This document shows, piece after piece, positions 1 through 8,815 of a stretch of DNA of 9,782 bases. The stretch is taken from assembly GCA_028819945.1 (NCBI GenBank), contig JAPPKQ010000469.1, positions 1 to 9,782 of the forward strand, given 5' to 3'. This DNA is from a bacterium (GTDB taxonomy: Bacteria > Actinomycetota > Acidimicrobiia > Acidimicrobiales > CATQHL01). The translations under genes and the position numbers were made by a program. Under the pieces are notes generated by a model. That model ran no database searches. It was not told the DNA's origin and worked only from the letters and a program-made list of their open reading frames with translations. Position 1 is the first letter of the stretch. The number at the start of each line of letters is the position of its first letter.

Positions 1-79
1 GATGGCCTACGCCGGGTACGGAGCGATCGGGCTCGGCTTCGCCCTGTGGGCCCGGCGGCACCGGTCTGAAATCAAATAG
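1..79 (+). CDS. C-terminal end of a membrane protein (partial)
   Basis: The reading frame that begins at base 2 runs open to a TAG at 77-79 and is cut by the window edge. The visible 25 residues are a glycine/alanine-rich hydrophobic stretch (AYAGYGAIGLGFALW) followed by a basic tail (ARRHRSEIK). This is the usual look of a last transmembrane helix with a positively charged cytoplasmic end, as in wall-anchored or single-pass membrane proteins. An ATG at base 2 is in frame, but it is probably internal because no Shine-Dalgarno can be seen before it. Too little is present to name the protein. An AT-rich gap separates it from the next gene, so it probably belongs to a different transcription unit. 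Confidence 0.55.
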   Translation, partial: MAYAGYGAIGLGFALWARRHRSEIK

Positions 80-121
80 ATCGAAAATCATTGGAATAGA
101 CTCACATAGCTCGCGTAGAAC
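67..121 (+). promoter_or_regulatory. AT-rich leader, candidate operon promoter
   Basis: Bases 67-110 hold only 14 G or C out of 44 (32%), in a window that is otherwise strongly GC-rich. This sits just after the upstream stop codon and before the first gene of the operon. A weak sigma-70-like pair can be proposed: TTGGAA at 91-96 and TAGAAC at 116-121, with a 19-bp spacer, each matching 4 of 6 consensus bases. The AT-rich island is seen directly; the exact boxes are a guess. Confidence 0.3.
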
Positions 122-133
122 TCCAGAGCACCC

Positions 134-164
134 CAGCGACAGCCTCGACAGTGCGAGGCGGCTG
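134..164 (+). promoter_or_regulatory. Leader hairpin upstream of the first operon gene
   Basis: GCCTCG at 142-147 and CGAGGC at 154-159 form a perfect 6-bp stem around the loop ACAGTG. An outer CAGC (134-137) can pair with GCTG (161-164) across an internal loop. No T-tract follows, so it does not look like an intrinsic terminator for the upstream gene. It lies between the candidate promoter and the Shine-Dalgarno of the gene at 193, so it would be in the 5' leader of the operon mRNA. Confidence 0.4.
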
Positions 165-180
165 CGGGAAGCGAGTTCTC

Positions 181-185
181 AGGAG
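181..185 (+). promoter_or_regulatory. Ribosome binding site that sets the start at 193
   Basis: AGGAG lies 7 nt before the ATG at 193. No comparable site lies before the in-frame GTG at 151. This decides the start and gives a protein whose N-terminus is a proper signal sequence. Confidence 0.75.
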
Positions 186-192
186 CAGTGCG

Positions 193-2133
193 ATGGCCAT
201 CCCCCCGTGCCGGGACCCAAGAGCCAGCCGCCGAGCGTGCGTCGCAGCGGCGCTGGTCGTGCTCGCTGCCGCCTGCAGCGGGGACGACGCAGAACCCGTC
301 GATCTCGGCCCGCCGATCTCGGCGGCACCCAGCGCCGCCACGACCGAGGTGCGCGACGGTGCGCCACTGCCGCAGCGGGCCACCGAGGCACGGCCGATCA
401 CTGCCGGCGGTGGCGGCTTCCCCGTGCACCTGCCACAGCCACCGCCGCCCGAGGTGCCCGCGGGGGTCAACATCGGCGGCGGGCGCATCTGGGTGCCCTG
501 GCCGCCCTACCCGCAGCCTGCGGAGGCCGGCCCGCCCGTCGTGGCGGGGTCGCAATCGGCCTTGCTGGACGACACAGCGGCCGGCCTGCAGCACATCGTC
601 GATCAGCGTCGGCGATGGGAGGCCAAGCCGGCGTACCTGCCAGCCGCACGGGAAGCCTTCGATCAGGGCAGCCGGGTTGCCTGGCGGCGCGCCGGAACCG
701 AGACCGCGTGGGAACTGGTGATCGATCCAGCCGGGACCGCCTATGAGACCCACCTTGCTGCCGACCGCAGCGCCGCCTACGACCACGCCGCGCTGTGCCC
801 GCCGCATCCGACGCCGCAGACGCTCGGGATCGACGCGGGGGCTAGCGCCCAGCGGCGCGATCGGGCCGCCGCTGTCGTCGAGGCCTTCATGGTGGGAATG
901 CGCTCGCCCGGCGGCCGGCCCGTGCACTCATGGGGCACCACGACGAATGACATAGCCAAGCTGCTCACCTACAGCCCCGGCGAGCCGATGGAGCTTGCAC
1001 TCGGCGGCCACAGCCTGACCGATGCGGGATTCTTCCCCGGCGACTGGTCCACCCAGGCCAAGACGTGGCTGACCCGACGGGCTGCGCAGGGCGCCGTCAC
1101 CGACTCGCTCGTCGGTCACGCAGCGGTGAGTCCCGGCCCCGACACGCTGTGGGAGGCGTGCAGCGATTTGGCCACGATCACGCCCGGCATCTACACCACC
1201 TCGCACCGCACCCGCCAGCTCGAATCGCTGTGGGCGCGGGGCCTGCGCCTCGAGTTCACCGCCCCTGCGGTCGGTCGGGCCTGGGTAGCCGACCTCAGCT
1301 CTGCGGGACACGCGCTCGCAGTGATCTGCCACGCGCCGGGACAGTCCTTCCTGGTCGACGCATCGACCGGAGAGCGCCTCGATGCCGGTACCGACCATCG
1401 GGCGCGGGTCGAAGCCATGTGGCTGACGTGGTCCCGGCTCAGCTACCGCGTGCTGCGCAACGCGCTGTTCGACGGCGGTTGCGACAGCGAGGCCTTTTCG
1501 AGCGCAGTGCAGTGGCTGCAGGGCGAGAAGGACGCTCACGCCGCGGACATCGACTGGTCCGATCCGCACGCTTGGGGCTCGGGTGTGCGCAACCAGTGGG
1601 TCGCTGTGCGCGAGTGGGTGCAGGTGTCCCAGGCCGAGGCGTGGCGCGCTCACCGCGATCACCGCTGGCATCTGGCGTTCTGGTGCGAGACCGGCATCCC
1701 CGTCGGGGCATTGATCGACGGTGCGCTGCAACGGCCCGAGCTGGAGCCCCACTGCACTCCCGAGCAGTGGGCGGCACTGCAGGATGCCGCCGCGGCAGCC
1801 CCTGACGTCACAGCGGAGCTCTCGGCGACGAACTGGGCACCGGGCGCGAGCTGGTACGAGCGGATGTACCTCTCACCGTTCACATCGCTCGAGCAGATCC
1901 TCGGCTGTCCCCCGGATCCCGACCTCATCAGTGAGGCACTGGAGCGGCCCGTCGAGCGGCGCGCGAAGAGACCCTGGTCGCCGGGACTGCTGCCGCTCAC
2001 CCCGCCTGATCGGGCTTACCCACGTCCGATGCCGCCGTGCCCGCAGGCCGGCTGGCCGCCGCAGACCGACCGTTACTGGTGGCCCGAGGCAGCGCCGCTG
2101 GCTGAAGCGTCGTCCGCTGAGGTTTCGTCATGA
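193..2133 (+). CDS. Large candidate lipoprotein of unknown family, first gene of the Tad operon
   Basis: This 646-residue protein starts with a basic n-region (residues 1-15, PRASRR), a hydrophobic core and LAAAC ending at C28, followed by SGDDAEP. This fits a broad bacterial lipobox, although Ala rather than Leu at -3 makes it weaker than the best examples. If lipidated, it is anchored on the outer face of the membrane. Residues 30-120 are rich in Pro, Ala and Gly (for example PQPPPPEVPAG and WVPWPPYPQP) and look like an extended stalk. Residues about 125-590 are a folded-looking, Trp-rich part with spread cysteines (C202, C323, C379, C430, C498, C521, C572, C616). The end is Pro-rich again. 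I recognise no domain or catalytic motif and propose no enzyme activity. The stop overlaps the start of the next gene (ATGA), so the two are probably translated together and may work together. It is not a standard Tad component, but its place at the head of the operon suggests a role outside the cell with the pilus. Confidence 0.85.
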   Translation: MAIPPCRDPRASRRACVAAALVVLAAACSGDDAEPVDLGPPISAAPSAATTEVRDGAPLPQRATEARPITAGGGGFPVHLPQPPPPEVPAGVNIGGGRIWVPWPPYPQPAEAGPPVVAGSQSALLDDTAAGLQHIVDQRRRWEAKPAYLPAAREAFDQGSRVAWRRAGTETAWELVIDPAGTAYETHLAADRSAAYDHAALCPPHPTPQTLGIDAGASAQRRDRAAAVVEAFMVGMRSPGGRPVHSWGTTTNDIAKLLTYSPGEPMELALGGHSLTDAGFFPGDWSTQAKTWLTRRAAQGAVTDSLVGHAAVSPGPDTLWEACSDLATITPGIYTTSHRTRQLESLWARGLRLEFTAPAVGRAWVADLSSAGHALAVICHAPGQSFLVDASTGERLDAGTDHRARVEAMWLTWSRLSYRVLRNALFDGGCDSEAFSSAVQWLQGEKDAHAADIDWSDPHAWGSGVRNQWVAVREWVQVSQAEAWRAHRDHRWHLAFWCETGIPVGALIDGALQRPELEPHCTPEQWAALQDAAAAAPDVTAELSATNWAPGASWYERMYLSPFTSLEQILGCPPDPDLISEALERPVERRAKRPWSPGLLPLTPPDRAYPRPMPPCPQAGWPPQTDRYWWPEAAPLAEASSAEVSS

Positions 2134-4301
2134 GCGCCCCGCGCGCGGCCTGGTGGACGCTCACTGTCGGGCTGGCTGCGTTGCCGCTGGCGATCATTGC
2201 GGCACGCAGCGACTCCGCTGGTGCGCAGGCCGCGGTGGCGCCGGTGTTGAGCTGTCCCGCAGGGATGGCGCTCGACAGCGCCACCGGGTCGTGCCTCACG
2301 CAGCGAATCGAGACTGCGCTCCGTCCGTCGAGCTGCCCGGCGGGATCGACACAGGTTCCCGGCCAGTACGGCGGCCACGTGTGCCAGACCAAGGTGACCA
2401 GCACGGTGAACACCGGTCAAACCCGGCAGGTGTACAGCCACACGACCTACGCGAACGTGTGGGTGCCGACCGGCACCGAGCGAGTCCAGACCGGCACGAA
2501 ACGCGTCTGGATACCGCCGCGGACGACCGTGGAACCGCTGGTGCCGCCGCTGCGGGTGCAGACCGGCACCACCCGGCGGTGCGACTTCGACCCGGTCTCG
2601 GGCCAGCAGTACAACTGCCGAAACGTGCCGGTCTACGGCTACCAGACGACCCAGACGGTCACCGTTCCGGGCTACTGGAGCGAGACGCCCATCTACGAGA
2701 CACGCGAAACCGGCTACTGGGACCGGGTGCCCACCATCCACTACACCACCGAGCCGATCTACGAGACCGTGGTGGAGTGGGTGACGTCGGCGGCGACGCA
2801 GGGCGCGTGCCCGTCAGGCTGGCAACCCGCCGGCAGCCAGTGCTCGCGCACCGTCTTGGGCCAGCCCTCTGCTGCGCCGACGCAGAGCTGCCCGTCAGGC
2901 TCGGTTCCCCGCTACGGCGACGCGTTGGGCGGCACCGGGCCGTCGGCGCTGACATGCCAGTCGAGCGCCCCCGGTTCTGACACGAACACCGGCACCTCCC
3001 AGGACGACAGCGGCGGCTCGGAGACCTCGCCTGACGGCGGGGCGCGGCCGTTGCATCACTTGGCCGGCGAGAGCGATGAACGGCTCGCCGAACTGGGCAT
3101 CCATCGCTGCGCCGACGGGCTGCTGTCGTATGTGGCGTGCGACGAGCTGCCCGGACGCACGTGGGACAGCGACCCGGGCATCTGCGACGGCATCGAGGGC
3201 ACCACCTACCGGCCCGACCACGGCGGCAGCTGCGTCACTGGCAGCGACTTGCTCAACAAGTGCACGACGCCCGGCGACTGCGAGGAGACCACCATCCGCA
3301 CCTACTGCCCCGCCATCGGGGAGCTGGCGGACACCCAGATCCAGGAGCACGCTCACCCAGACCGCGGTGCGGAGACCTACCGGGTGTGCATCTTCGACTG
3401 CTCGAGCTTCGGCACCCTGCCGCAATACGTGCAGTCGCGCATCAACGGCTCCTACGACTACGCCTGCCTGCCGTCGCCCGAAACGGAGACGTCCCCGACG
3501 GATACGGCATCGCCGTCGACGACTGCCGCCGCCACCACCACGTCGGTCGGGCCGGAAGACGTAGACGGCGCAGGCGATCCGCCCGACACCGGCGGACCCG
3601 ACGTCACCGTGGCCACGACGCTGCCGACGACCACCACCACAGCTCCCGCTTCGCAGTGCTTGCGACTGCCGCCGCGGCCTCTGGTTCACGCCGATGCGGC
3701 TGCGCTGGGGTGGGAGTCGCGTGTGCGCTCGGGCGATGTGGTCTCGTCGCCCCAGCGTCACCTGCCCGGCGGCGGCCGGTTCCTGCAGGTGGCGCCGGGG
3801 CGCGGCTGGATGCGAGCGCTGCACATCGTGCAGATCAGCGATCCGAACTGCACGTGGACCGTGACGCAGGTGCGCACCGCCTGGTCTGAGCTGCGGCCGT
3901 GGATCGTCGCCGAGCGCCAGCGCATGGAGGCCGAACCGAGCACTGCGCATCTCGTCGAGCGTTGGAGGGCGCTTGCGGCCGATCAGCAGCAGTTGTTGCG
4001 CCAGTGGCACCGGCCCGGCGCAGCTCCCGCTGAGGTCGTGTGCGCGATTGCCGATGCCATCGCTGCCACGGCATCAGCCGACTGCGGCTGGCTGTTCAGC
4101 CACCCGGGGGCCTACGCCTGGCGCTTCGACGCCTGCTTCGAGGTCGCCCCCGCACCGGGACAGGCGGGCTCGGGCGGGGGCAGCCCGCCGGCAAGCGGCG
4201 ACTGCTGGACGACGCTGGCTTCGGGGGCGGACTGGATCCGGCCGGTGAGCGACTACGCGGACGGTCGGGTGACGGTCACCCAGGGCGGTACGCGGCCGTG
4301 A
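2130..4301 (+). CDS. Secreted cysteine-rich multidomain protein, possible pilus-associated adhesin
   Basis: This 723-residue protein overlaps the gene before it by 4 nt. Residues 8-34 form a signal peptide with a likely cleavage after AGAQA. The mature part has five visible sections. (1) Residues 41-85 hold two modules that begin C-P-A-G and close with a Cys (C42/C55, C69/C85). (2) Residues 94-218 are a Tyr/Thr/Val-rich repeat block, interrupted by C151 and C163. (3) Residues 227-276 hold two further modules beginning C-P-S-G (C227/C238, C254/C276). (4) After a Ser/Gly/Asp linker, residues 327-446 contain ten cysteines. (5) A Thr/Ser/Pro linker (448-508) leads to a C-terminal domain at 510-692 with six cysteines. 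The total of 26 cysteines is even, which fits an oxidised extracellular protein. There is no C-terminal membrane helix or sorting signal, so it is released or held by a partner such as the lipoprotein encoded just upstream. The family is not recognised; adhesin is an inference from architecture and operon context. The gene downstream starts on its stop codon (GTGA). Confidence 0.85.
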   Translation: MSAPRAAWWTLTVGLAALPLAIIAARSDSAGAQAAVAPVLSCPAGMALDSATGSCLTQRIETALRPSSCPAGSTQVPGQYGGHVCQTKVTSTVNTGQTRQVYSHTTYANVWVPTGTERVQTGTKRVWIPPRTTVEPLVPPLRVQTGTTRRCDFDPVSGQQYNCRNVPVYGYQTTQTVTVPGYWSETPIYETRETGYWDRVPTIHYTTEPIYETVVEWVTSAATQGACPSGWQPAGSQCSRTVLGQPSAAPTQSCPSGSVPRYGDALGGTGPSALTCQSSAPGSDTNTGTSQDDSGGSETSPDGGARPLHHLAGESDERLAELGIHRCADGLLSYVACDELPGRTWDSDPGICDGIEGTTYRPDHGGSCVTGSDLLNKCTTPGDCEETTIRTYCPAIGELADTQIQEHAHPDRGAETYRVCIFDCSSFGTLPQYVQSRINGSYDYACLPSPETETSPTDTASPSTTAAATTTSVGPEDVDGAGDPPDTGGPDVTVATTLPTTTTTAPASQCLRLPPRPLVHADAAALGWESRVRSGDVVSSPQRHLPGGGRFLQVAPGRGWMRALHIVQISDPNCTWTVTQVRTAWSELRPWIVAERQRMEAEPSTAHLVERWRALAADQQQLLRQWHRPGAAPAEVVCAIADAIAATASADCGWLFSHPGAYAWRFDACFEVAPAPGQAGSGGGSPPASGDCWTTLASGADWIRPVSDYADGRVTVTQGGTRP
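2409..2783 (+). repeat. Degenerate Tyr/Thr/Val protein repeat block
   Basis: This codes residues 94-218 of the secreted protein. Short units recur: VPTGTERV, VQTGTKRV and VQTGTTRR, then a run of units such as VPVYGYQTTQ, VPGYWSETPIYE, ETGYWDRVP, EPIYETVVEW. At DNA level GACCGGCAC recurs at 2468, 2488 and 2561. Valine, tyrosine and threonine alternate with polar residues, as expected for a beta-rich repeat. The unit is about 10-20 residues and irregular. Confidence 0.6.
3471..3653 (+). other. Mucin-like Thr/Ser/Pro linker in the secreted protein
   Basis: Codes residues 448-508, almost free of hydrophobic residues and full of Thr, Ser, Pro and Asp (for example ATTTSVG and LPTTTTTAPAS). It separates the central cysteine-rich section from the C-terminal domain. 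Such linkers are common in surface proteins of high-GC Gram-positives and can be O-glycosylated; glycosylation here is inference only. Confidence 0.55.
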
Positions 4302-4933
4302 CGTCGCCTGCGCATCCCGGCTACGGGACCGATGACCCGGCGCCGGCCTCGGCGGGCGCGCGGCGCACCGGCATCGAGCCGTGGCGAGTTGCTGTCTCAG
4401 CGGCGATTGTCGCCATCGTCGTGGCGGCCATCTGGCTCTGGGGCCGCCCGCACCGCGAGCCTCCTCGTGCGCTGGTGGCGGTCACCGCTGAAGCGTGGCT
4501 CGCAGGCCAGCCGGCGGGAGCCTTCGAAGCGGTGACCGTTCCCCAAGAGCTCGCCGGGCACATGGCCGATCCCGACTCGATCGCGGGCAGCGTCGTCGCA
4601 TTCGACGTGCCGGCGGGGATTCTCGTCTCGCCTGCCCTGCTAGGTCCGCCCGATGGCGCTTCGGGCACACGCACCGTCATCCGGTTGAGCGCGGACACCT
4701 CCGCGTGGCCCGAGCCTGGCCCGCGCGCGGGGAGCCGCGCCGTGGTGGCGGGAGTGCTGGGCGGCTGCGCGCTCGACGTAGCCACCCTGGCCGGCGGTGC
4801 CGAGGGGAGCATCGTGGTGCACGTCGATCCTTCCGAGGCAGCGCGTTACGCACGCGCCGCAGAGCTCGACGGTCTCGTGGTCTGGCCGGCGCCGCCCGAC
4901 GGCTGGCCCGAGTGCCGATCGGTGGGGGGCTGA
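4298..4933 (+). CDS. cpaB: CpaB/RcpC-like SAF-domain pilus assembly protein
   Basis: The GTG at 4298 overlaps the previous stop by 4 nt (GTGA), which sets the start; the frame is open further upstream, to 4040, but only inside the preceding gene. The 211-residue product has a short Pro/Ala-rich cytoplasmic N-terminus, one membrane helix at about 31-48 (VAVSAAIVAIVVAAIWLW) and an extracytoplasmic part. Residues about 58-115 resemble a SAF domain: a strand (ALVAVTAEAW), then VTVPQELAG, DSIAGSVVAFDVPAGILV and SPALL. This is the pattern of CpaB/FlgA-type proteins, where the domain follows a membrane anchor. Residues 118-195 (TVIRLSADTSAW, SIVVHVDPSEAARYARA) fit the RcpC-like part. In secretin-bearing bacteria CpaB works with the secretin; in a monoderm its job is not settled, but it is a regular neighbour of tadA. 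The length is typical for the short actinobacterial forms. Confidence 0.75.
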   Translation: MTSPAHPGYGTDDPAPASAGARRTGIEPWRVAVSAAIVAIVVAAIWLWGRPHREPPRALVAVTAEAWLAGQPAGAFEAVTVPQELAGHMADPDSIAGSVVAFDVPAGILVSPALLGPPDGASGTRTVIRLSADTSAWPEPGPRAGSRAVVAGVLGGCALDVATLAGGAEGSIVVHVDPSEAARYARAAELDGLVVWPAPPDGWPECRSVGG

Positions 4934-4936
4934 AGC

Positions 4937-6897
<1,961 letters not shown>

Positions 6898-6904
<7 letters not shown>

Positions 6905-7671
6905 GGCTCGCGGCGTTCGGGGCGGCCGGCTGCGCTGCGGCGCTGTGGTTGGTTCTCGCCGATGCCGCCCCGGAAGGCCGCCGCGACGGCAGCCCGACAC
7001 GCTGGCCGTGGACAGTGACCGGCCTTGCAGCATTCGTCGCCGGATTGGCGTTCGGACCCGCCGCCGCCGGCCTCGCGGGTGCTGTCGTAGGCATCTGTGC
7101 ATGGTGCGCGGCGCTCATCGCCCGCAGCCGTCGGCGTGTCGCCGCGGCGGAGTCGGTGGCGCAGTTCGCGTCGATCCTGTCCAATCAGGCGCAGGTATCG
7201 CGCACCGTGGTCGATGCCCTCGAGACTGCGGCACCACTCGCTACCGGCCCCATTGCCGACACGGCTGCCCGGTTCGTCTCAGAGTGCCGCAGCGCGGGCG
7301 TGGATGCCGCTGCGCAGCGATTCGCGACGGGCACCGAGGGTGCTGTCGCTGCATGGCTGGCCGACGCCGTGGCTGTTGCCGCATCGAGCGGCGGCGAATG
7401 GGTGCCCATCTTGGGTGTGCTCGAGTCCGAAGCAGCCGAAGACGCGGCCACCGCGCGCCACTTCCACCGTCACGTCGCGGCGAACCTGCCCCAGCTCGGC
7501 CTGTCAGCCGCACTGGGCTCGGCCGTTGCCCTCGGCAGCGCGCTGGTGAGTCCCGAAGCGTGGGCGTGGCTGACCGGGGCGCAAGGCCAACGGGTCGGCC
7601 TCGCAGCCGTCACCATCGCAGCGGCGATTTGCGCCCGCCCGCTGGCCTCAGCCTGGGAGCTGACCCGGTGA
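6898..7671 (+). CDS. tadB: TadB-like inner-membrane platform protein
   Basis: The GTG at 6898 overlaps the end of tadA by 7 nt, and the open frame upstream lies only inside tadA, so this start is preferred. The 257-residue product has hydrophobic segments at about 3-22 and 39-75, then a basic turn (ARSRRRVAAAE) and a cytoplasmic helical domain at about 80-190 with the type II secretion F (T2SSF) look: VAQFASILSNQAQVSRTVVDALE and the SGGEW-PILGVLE segment at 164-176. Further membrane segments follow at about 199-217 and 232-246. TadB and TadC form the membrane platform on which the TadA ATPase acts. The order tadA-tadB-tadC is the usual one, and the next gene starts on its stop codon. Confidence 0.85.
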
Positions 7672-8435
7672 GCGTGGCTCCGCCGTCGCTGGGGGTGCTC
7701 GTGTTCTGGATCCTCGCGGGGACGGGCGCGGTCGCGGCGATGGGATTGGCTGCAGACAGCGGGCGGCGTCGCCGCAACCGTCGGCGACTGGCCGCGCTGG
7801 GCTGGACCACGCCACGATTGGCCGTGCTGGCGTTGGTAGTTGCCGTGAGCGCGGTCGGCATCGCCTTCGTCGCCAGCAGCCGATTCTCCGAGGAGGCCGC
7901 TGCGTCGCCCGCGCTGGCGCTGGCATGGTCGTTGCTGGCAGCGGTTGCGGTCGCCTGGGCGGTGCCTGGGCTGGTGGCAAGCTCGGCGTTGTCGGGCAAT
8001 CGTCGCCGGCTGGATGGTGCCGTGCTGCTGTGGCTTCGCCGCATCCGGCTGTTCGTGGCGTCAGGGCACCCGATCAGCGTGGCGGTGCTCGACGCGGCCG
8101 AGCGTGTCAGCGACCCCGCGTTCGCGCCGGCGGCCGGTGCTGTCAACGCAGCGGTGCTCGGCGGGCGCGACCCGCTGTCCGCGGTCGCTGCGCAGTTGGC
8201 CGACTCGCCGACGGCATCGCTGCTGCGCACGGTGGACGTCGCCGAGCGCTCGGGCGCTGCGGCGTCGCAGCTGCTCGACCGCGTGCTCGACCGTGTCGTG
8301 CGGGCCATGGACGACCGCCGCCGCGAGGCCATCGACCGCCTCGGCCGCTCGGTCGGCGCCTCCGCCTCGCTGCTCGCCGTAGTGGCGTCCGCCGTGGTCA
8401 TGGTGACCATCGTCATGACCCTCCCCTCGGTGTGA
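7668..8435 (+). CDS. tadC: TadC-like inner-membrane platform protein
   Basis: Starts at a GTG overlapping the tadB stop by 4 nt (GTGA). The 255-residue product has a first membrane helix at about 8-29, a strongly basic loop (SGRRRRNRRR) and hydrophobic segments at about 50-70 and 80-106. A T2SSF domain follows at about 115-235, with helices such as LDGAVLLWLRRIRLFVASG and the typical VAERSGAAASQLLDRV motif at 191-206. The last membrane helix is at about 232-251. This is the second half of the TadB/TadC pair. The length and layout are normal for the actinobacterial family. Translation after this gene is not coupled by overlap: a 79-nt spacer with a hairpin follows. Confidence 0.87.
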   Translation: MSVAPPSLGVLVFWILAGTGAVAAMGLAADSGRRRRNRRRLAALGWTTPRLAVLALVVAVSAVGIAFVASSRFSEEAAASPALALAWSLLAAVAVAWAVPGLVASSALSGNRRRLDGAVLLWLRRIRLFVASGHPISVAVLDAAERVSDPAFAPAAGAVNAAVLGGRDPLSAVAAQLADSPTASLLRTVDVAERSGAAASQLLDRVLDRVVRAMDDRRREAIDRLGRSVGASASLLAVVASAVVMVTIVMTLPSV

Positions 8436-8485
8436 ACCAGCCGATGAGCGCCGCATGCCAGACCTCCAACGCAAGGAACCCGATC

Positions 8486-8507
8486 GCCCGCGGGAGCGGG
8501 CAAGGAG
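8486..8507 (+). promoter_or_regulatory. Hairpin with GGGA loop abutting the pilin-candidate ribosome binding site
   Basis: GCCCGC (8486-8491) and GCGGGC (8496-8501) are perfect inverted copies around GGGA, which fits the GNRA tetraloop rule, so a very stable RNA hairpin is expected. AAGGAG (8502-8507) starts on the next base and lies 7 nt before the ATG at 8515. The Shine-Dalgarno is outside the stem and would stay open. Such a hairpin at a 5' end can protect an mRNA segment after processing, which would favour high output of the downstream gene. That role is inference. Confidence 0.55.
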
Positions 8508-8514
8508 CAGAAAC

Positions 8515-8718
8515 ATGGATTCACCGGTAACCAAGCTGATCTTCATCGCCGCCGCCGTCGCCGCTTCGGTGCTGGTGGTGACGGTCATGTGGACCACCCT
8601 GGGCGCCAACGCCCCGCAGACGAGCGGCATCGCCGACAAGTCCAAGATCACAACCGAGGCGCTCTGCGATGCCGTCGATGGCACATGGACTGCCGCCAAC
8701 ACACCCCCGTGCGCGTAG
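8515..8718 (+). CDS. Small one-helix membrane protein in the Flp pilin position (candidate major pilin)
   Basis: The 67-residue product starts at an ATG with the strong site AAGGAG 7 nt upstream. An in-frame ATG at 8455 would add 20 mostly charged residues, but it lacks a site and would run through the hairpin. After only seven residues (MDSPVTK) comes a hydrophobic helix at about 8-29 (LIFIAAAVAASVLVVTVMW), then a short polar part ending CDAVDGTWTAANTPPCA with C51 and C66, which could form a disulfide loop. Size, single N-terminal helix, place between tadC and the tadE-like genes, and the strongest ribosome site in the window all fit the pilin subunit. However, it lacks the usual Flp signature: no glycine cleavage site with Glu at +5 and no E-Y pair. 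It may be an unusual pilin or a small accessory subunit. Confidence 0.75.
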   Translation: MDSPVTKLIFIAAAVAASVLVVTVMWTTLGANAPQTSGIADKSKITTEALCDAVDGTWTAANTPPCA

Positions 8719-8815
8719 CAGTCGACGACAGCCGGGGTTTGCGTTGCGCCTGTCCATGCACCACCTCCGGTTGACCCATTGCGGCAGTCCGTTGCCCTCC
8801 CATCGTCGATGAACC
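8719..8815 (+). other. Spacer between pilin candidate and first TadE-like gene
   Basis: No gene is seen in these 97 nt. TCGACGA at 8722-8728 can pair with TCGTCGA at 8803-8809, which would close nearly the whole spacer into a loop just before the GTG at 8816. A small internal hairpin GGCA/TGCC lies at 8783-8796. No T-rich terminator and no convincing Shine-Dalgarno are present. Confidence 0.3.

Noticed and set aside
151..192. Longer start (GTG at 151) for the first operon gene
   Set aside because: No ribosome site precedes it, a hairpin overlaps it, and ATG 193 has AGGAG at good spacing and gives a clean signal sequence.
928..1752. Minus-strand open frame opposite the first lipoprotein gene
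   Set aside because: Same reason: antisense shadow with no start signal or recognisable domain.
2895..4010. Minus-strand open frame opposite the secreted protein
   Set aside because: Arg/Gly/Ala-rich translation without features; the + strand frame has a signal peptide and paired cysteines.
4040..4297. Upstream extension of the cpaB frame
   Set aside because: It lies wholly inside the preceding gene, and the GTGA overlap at 4298 is the better start with a typical short cytoplasmic N-terminus before the membrane helix.
8455..8514. Longer start (ATG at 8455) for the 67-aa protein, adding a charged 20-residue leader
   Set aside because: A charged leader would suit a prepilin, but there is no ribosome site before 8455 and the added region contains the GC-only hairpin and the strong AAGGAG of the 8515 start. 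Kept as a less likely alternative.
8705..8737. Possible terminator after the pilin candidate (CCCCG at 8705 with CGGGG at 8733, then TTT)
   Set aside because: Only five pairs, a 23-nt loop and a three-T tail; too weak to call, and the operon appears to continue.
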